DNA of 8,555 nt from an uncultured Lachnospiraceae bacterium (lineage in GTDB: Bacteria; Bacillota; Clostridia; Lachnospirales; Lachnospiraceae). The stretch is taken from positions 1-8,555 of the forward strand of contig CAJOGB010000158.1 of NCBI GenBank assembly GCA_905233835.1, read 5' to 3'. Below are positions 6,423 to 8,555 of this stretch, one piece after another (the first letter of the stretch is position 1; every line of letters begins with the position of its first letter). The notes below the pieces were generated by a model that saw only the letters and a list, made by a program, of their open reading frames with translations, was not told where the DNA came from and did no database searches. Made by a program: the position numbers and the translations under genes.

Positions 6423-6854
6423 TTATTTCTTATCCTTTAACTCTTTTCCCGCTTTTTCCATTACTTTCTTACAGCGCGGATCCGTAATTATTTTTTCAAT
6501 ATTTTTGGAAACATCAACGGCTCTCGGATTATCGGAAATCAAAACTCCCATACTCCAGATAAGTTCATAAATGTCCACATCCAGTTCATGGGTAAGTGCC
6601 TGTGCCACAAAATCCCTAACCACTTCATTGCCTTCTCTAATGCACTGTTGAGCAGCATTATGCACCTTCAATGAAAATTGCAGCATAGAATTATTGAATA
6701 CGTCATCAGGAGTTTTTTTGCCATTGATTCCCAACGTCTCAAATATTTTACAGAAATTGGAATTAGACATGAGAAATTTAAAATTTTTGCCGTCAAATTC
6801 GACAATGCTGCGGTCTTCGGTTCCACCATCTGTACCGCATGGATGCGTCCCCAA
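6423..6854 (-). CDS. Unrecognised protein, C-terminal fragment created by a frameshift
   Basis: This open frame continues the protein that starts at 7417 but lies in the -1 frame relative to it. The authentic part runs from about 6818 (EDRSIVEFDGKNF) to the TAA at 6423, about 131 residues. Upstream of that, to the TTG at 6854, it only overlaps the other piece out of frame, and no ribosome binding site is evident. The content is mostly helical and charged (DFVAQALTHELDVDIYEL, then ITDPRCKKVMEKAGKELKDKK) with no motif I can assign. It ends 13 bases before thyA, so although the protein is probably not made separately the transcript still leads into the folate genes. Treat it together with the N-terminal piece as one broken gene of about 331 codons. 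Confidence 0.6.
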   Translation of the reverse strand: MGTHPCGTDGGTEDRSIVEFDGKNFKFLMSNSNFCKIFETLGINGKKTPDDVFNNSMLQFSLKVHNAAQQCIREGNEVVRDFVAQALTHELDVDIYELIWSMGVLISDNPRAVDVSKNIEKIITDPRCKKVMEKAGKELKDKK

Positions 6855-7417
6855 CCATGAAGTCGTTTACCGGCTTCCATAATTGCGGTATCGCCATCGT
6901 CCCAACTTTTCATAACGTAAAAGCAAAACAGCGCAAACTCATCAGAAAGTGCCATCATACGAATCAAGTCCTTGATATCATCTTCCTGCACCTGAAATAC
7001 TTCCTGAAGTTCTATACCAATCTTTACGATTTCTCTGTCATCGGATTCTGTAATGGCATGAATGGAATACTGGAAAATCATTTCCGCATCCAATTCTGTC
7101 GCATGTTCCGGAATGTACAGCTGAATCACATCAATCAATGCCAAAGCACCGTACTTTTCACCCATATTGGAAAAGATGAGATCAATCGTTTCAAAAACAT
7201 CCTTAGTAGAACCCGGGCGAAGCATATTGATGGCCGCCTGAATCTGAAGTTCATCAGCTTCATCAATGTTCTTTTCTCCCACATGATACAAAAATACGCC
7301 GTCTTTACCACCGTCTACCCATGGAAGTCCCTTTTCCTCCAAACGGGGAAGGGAAAAATCCTCCGGCAAATGATCGTCATCGATGATGTTCTTTTGAATA
7401 TATTCAAAAATAGACAT
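6668..7417 (-). CDS. Unrecognised helical-repeat-like protein, N-terminal fragment (frameshifted), first gene of the operon
   Basis: I do not recognise a named family. Translation starts at ATG 7417 behind AAGGAG, about 30 bases downstream of the operon's predicted transcription start. Residues 1-200 look genuine: acidic, largely helical, with no signal peptide or membrane segment. The segment AGKRLHGWGRIHAVQMVEP resembles a HEAT-like helix pair, so a scaffold or protein-binding role is possible but unproven. After Pro200 (codon 6820-6818) the frame turns into an out-of-frame tail of 49 residues ending at 6668, while the true continuation appears in the -1 frame from 6818. A single missing base between 6819 and 6818 would restore V-E-P-E-D-R-S and one protein of about 331 residues. 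Genes downstream are thyA and folA, which gives context but no function. Confidence 0.65.
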   Translation of the reverse strand: MSIFEYIQKNIIDDDHLPEDFSLPRLEEKGLPWVDGGKDGVFLYHVGEKNIDEADELQIQAAINMLRPGSTKDVFETIDLIFSNMGEKYGALALIDVIQLYIPEHATELDAEMIFQYSIHAITESDDREIVKIGIELQEVFQVQEDDIKDLIRMMALSDEFALFCFYVMKSWDDGDTAIMEAGKRLHGWGRIHAVQMVEPKTAALSNLTAKILNFSCLIPISVKYLRRWESMAKKLLMTYSIILCCNFH

Positions 7418-7452
7418 GACATTCTCCTTCTAATTCTACTCATACAGGATAT

Positions 7453-7481
7453 ATTATAGCATTTCTTAGTGTTTCATCCAA
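7453..7481 (-). promoter_or_regulatory. Sigma-A type promoter with extended -10, driving the leftward operon
   Basis: On the - strand TTGGAT (7481-7476) is separated by exactly 17 bases from a perfect TATAAT (7458-7453), and TGC just before the -10 forms an extended -10. Transcription would begin near 7446, leaving a leader of about 28 bases before the ATG at 7417. That leader is too short for a riboswitch or T-box. No other convincing promoter was seen between the genes down to 1138. Confidence 0.8.
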
Positions 7482-7524
7482 CCAAAAACCACAAAATATT
7501 GTATATTTTCTATATTTTTCATCA

Positions 7525-7556
7525 AGAAAAAGGGCTTTGGAAAAATCCCAAAGCCC
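7525..7556 (-). terminator. Rho-independent terminator of the hydrogenase gene
   Basis: On the - strand a 9-bp stem GGGCTTTGG/CCAAAGCCC (7556-7548 with 7540-7532, loop of 7) is followed by TTTTTC. It lies 9 bases after the hydrogenase stop codon and separates that gene from the downstream promoter at 7481-7453. Confidence 0.9.
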
Positions 7557-7564
7557 AAATAAGA

Positions 7565-8555
7565 TTAAAATTTAAAATCAAGCGAGTGCTTTACATGTAA
7601 AAGTTCTTCCGATTTCTCGGATAATGGTTCTCCTAAAAAGTCCTCGTAAAGCTTTGACACATCCGTATTCTCATGTGAAAAACGAAGAGGCATTCCCTTA
7701 TCTAACTCATGCAAATACAAACCTCTGGCAAAAGCACGCTCTTCATCTTCGGTATTGATTGGCTGACCGCCACCGCCGGAGCATCCACCCGGGCAAGCCA
7801 TGACTTCCACAAAGTCGTATTTTACTTCTTCACGAAGAATTGCTTCGCAACATGCTCTGGCATGTCCCAAAGAATTTACAACCGCGATGCGAATCTTTTG
7901 ACCCTTTAGTTCAAATTCTTTTTCTGTCCACGGATGTGCACCGTGCTCTCCGAATCCGTTTACTTCCTTAAACAAATCCTCAGGTGGGTTTTCGCCCATT
8001 ACCTTAAAGTAAGCGGTACGAAGTGCTGCTTCCATAACACCGCCGGTGGTTCCGAAAATAACGCCGGCACCGGAGTACTCGCCCATTAATTTATCAAAAG
8101 GTGCATCCGCCACACGATCTGCCGGAATATGTTCCTTCTTTAAAAGTCGTGTTACTTCGCGGGTGGTAAGCACCACATCCACATCATTGGCACCATAAGA
8201 AGTCTTCATGGAATCCATGTCGCACTCTGCTTTCTTTGCTACACAGGGCATAATGGAAACCGTAAAAATCTTTTCCGGATCCACACCGATTTTTTCCGCA
8301 AAATAGGTCTTCATAATCGCACCGAACATCTGCTGCGGGCTCTTTGCGGAAGAAAGCTGAGGTACCAGTTTTGGGAACTGCTTTTTAATAAAGCGAATCC
8401 ATCCCGGACAGCAGCTGGTAAACATGGGATATTTCTCCATATCCCCCTTACCCAAACGTTTTAAGAATTCGTTTCCTTCTTCCATAATGGTAAGGTCTGC
8501 AGTAAAGGAAGTATCAAATACATAATCTGCACCAAGCTGTTTTACTTTTTTAAAA
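7565..8555 (-). CDS. [FeFe] hydrogenase, catalytic H-cluster domain (N-terminus outside window)
   Basis: Reversible proton reduction to H2 using the H-cluster, typical of fermentative Clostridia. The frame stays open past the ATG at 8485 to the window edge, and the extra codons read VFDTSFTADLTIMEEG, a conserved stretch of the family, so that ATG is internal. All three signature motifs are present: TSCCPGW near 8419-8399 (proton-relay Cys plus first H-cluster Cys), MPCVAKKAE near 8251-8225 (second Cys), and MACPGGCSGGGGQP near 7801-7760 (two further Cys). SSAKSPQQMFG and the C-terminal LRFSHENTDVSKLYEDFLGEP also match. N-terminal iron-sulfur domains, if any, are upstream, so monomeric versus NADH-linked multi-subunit type cannot be decided. 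The catalytic domain looks intact. It has its own terminator and is separate from the operon to its left. Confidence 0.95.
   Translation of the reverse strand, partial: FKKVKQLGADYVFDTSFTADLTIMEEGNEFLKRLGKGDMEKYPMFTSCCPGWIRFIKKQFPKLVPQLSSAKSPQQMFGAIMKTYFAEKIGVDPEKIFTVSIMPCVAKKAECDMDSMKTSYGANDVDVVLTTREVTRLLKKEHIPADRVADAPFDKLMGEYSGAGVIFGTTGGVMEAALRTAYFKVMGENPPEDLFKEVNGFGEHGAHPWTEKEFELKGQKIRIAVVNSLGHARACCEAILREEVKYDFVEVMACPGGCSGGGGQPINTEDEERAFARGLYLHELDKGMPLRFSHENTDVSKLYEDFLGEPLSEKSEELLHVKHSLDFKF

Noticed and set aside
6812..6830. Programmed -1 frameshifting as an explanation for the split helical-repeat gene
   Set aside because: No X-XXY-YYZ slippery heptamer is present at the join (GGTGGAACCGAAG) and no strong downstream stem was noticed; a one-base deletion is simpler.
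6839..7459. + strand open frame of 206 codons opposite the frameshifted gene
   Set aside because: Composition is that of an antisense shadow, no ribosome binding site, and it runs through the promoter of the - strand operon.

Overview
The window looks like part of a chromosome of an anaerobic, flagellated or chemotactic Clostridia member, most likely a Lachnospiraceae-type organism. This is inferred from protein style, moderately low G+C, strong AGGAGG ribosome binding sites, an [FeFe] hydrogenase and the thyA-folA-ilvB-ilvN neighbourhood. No search was run, so the taxon is a judgement.

Layout: on the + strand at the left edge are the tail of a CheY-like response regulator (1-197) and a CheX-type protein carrying four exact 29-residue repeats (212-1090). 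They end at a hairpin terminator (1102-1129) that can serve both strands. Everything to the right lies on the - strand. Reading right to left: the C-terminal H-cluster part of an [FeFe] hydrogenase (8555-7565) with its own terminator (7525-7556); an extended -10 promoter (7453-7481); then a closely packed series of genes with gaps of about 10-40 bases. These are an unrecognised helical-repeat-like gene that is frameshifted (7417-6423), thyA, folA, ilvB, ilvN, and a secreted coiled-coil/SleB-type wall hydrolase split into two reading frames (2726-1138). One promoter at 7453-7481 and one terminator at 1102-1129 are the only clear boundaries seen, so this may be one transcription unit of about 6.3 kb.

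How the genes work together: ThyA and DHFR form the classic dTMP/folate pair (ThyA oxidises methylene-THF to DHF and DHFR restores THF). IlvB and IlvN are the catalytic and valine-sensing subunits of acetolactate synthase, the first common step of branched-chain amino acid synthesis. The regulator and CheX-like protein probably form a signalling pair.

The most notable signals are lesions and departures from family norms rather than a new system: (1) the wall-hydrolase gene is interrupted by a small palindromic element that supplies a stop codon, and a second frameshift lies just downstream; (2) ilvB lacks about eight residues inside its ThDP/Mg motif; (3) the first gene of the operon has a one-base frameshift; (4) the CheX-like protein joins a four-unit repeat resembling the c-di-GMP-binding MshEN/GspE_N fold to a CheX domain whose catalytic Glu is Asp. 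Several lesions in 8.5 kb mean either real gene decay or imperfect sequence, and the reads should be checked. I found no CRISPR array, tRNA, rRNA, transposase or defence system.
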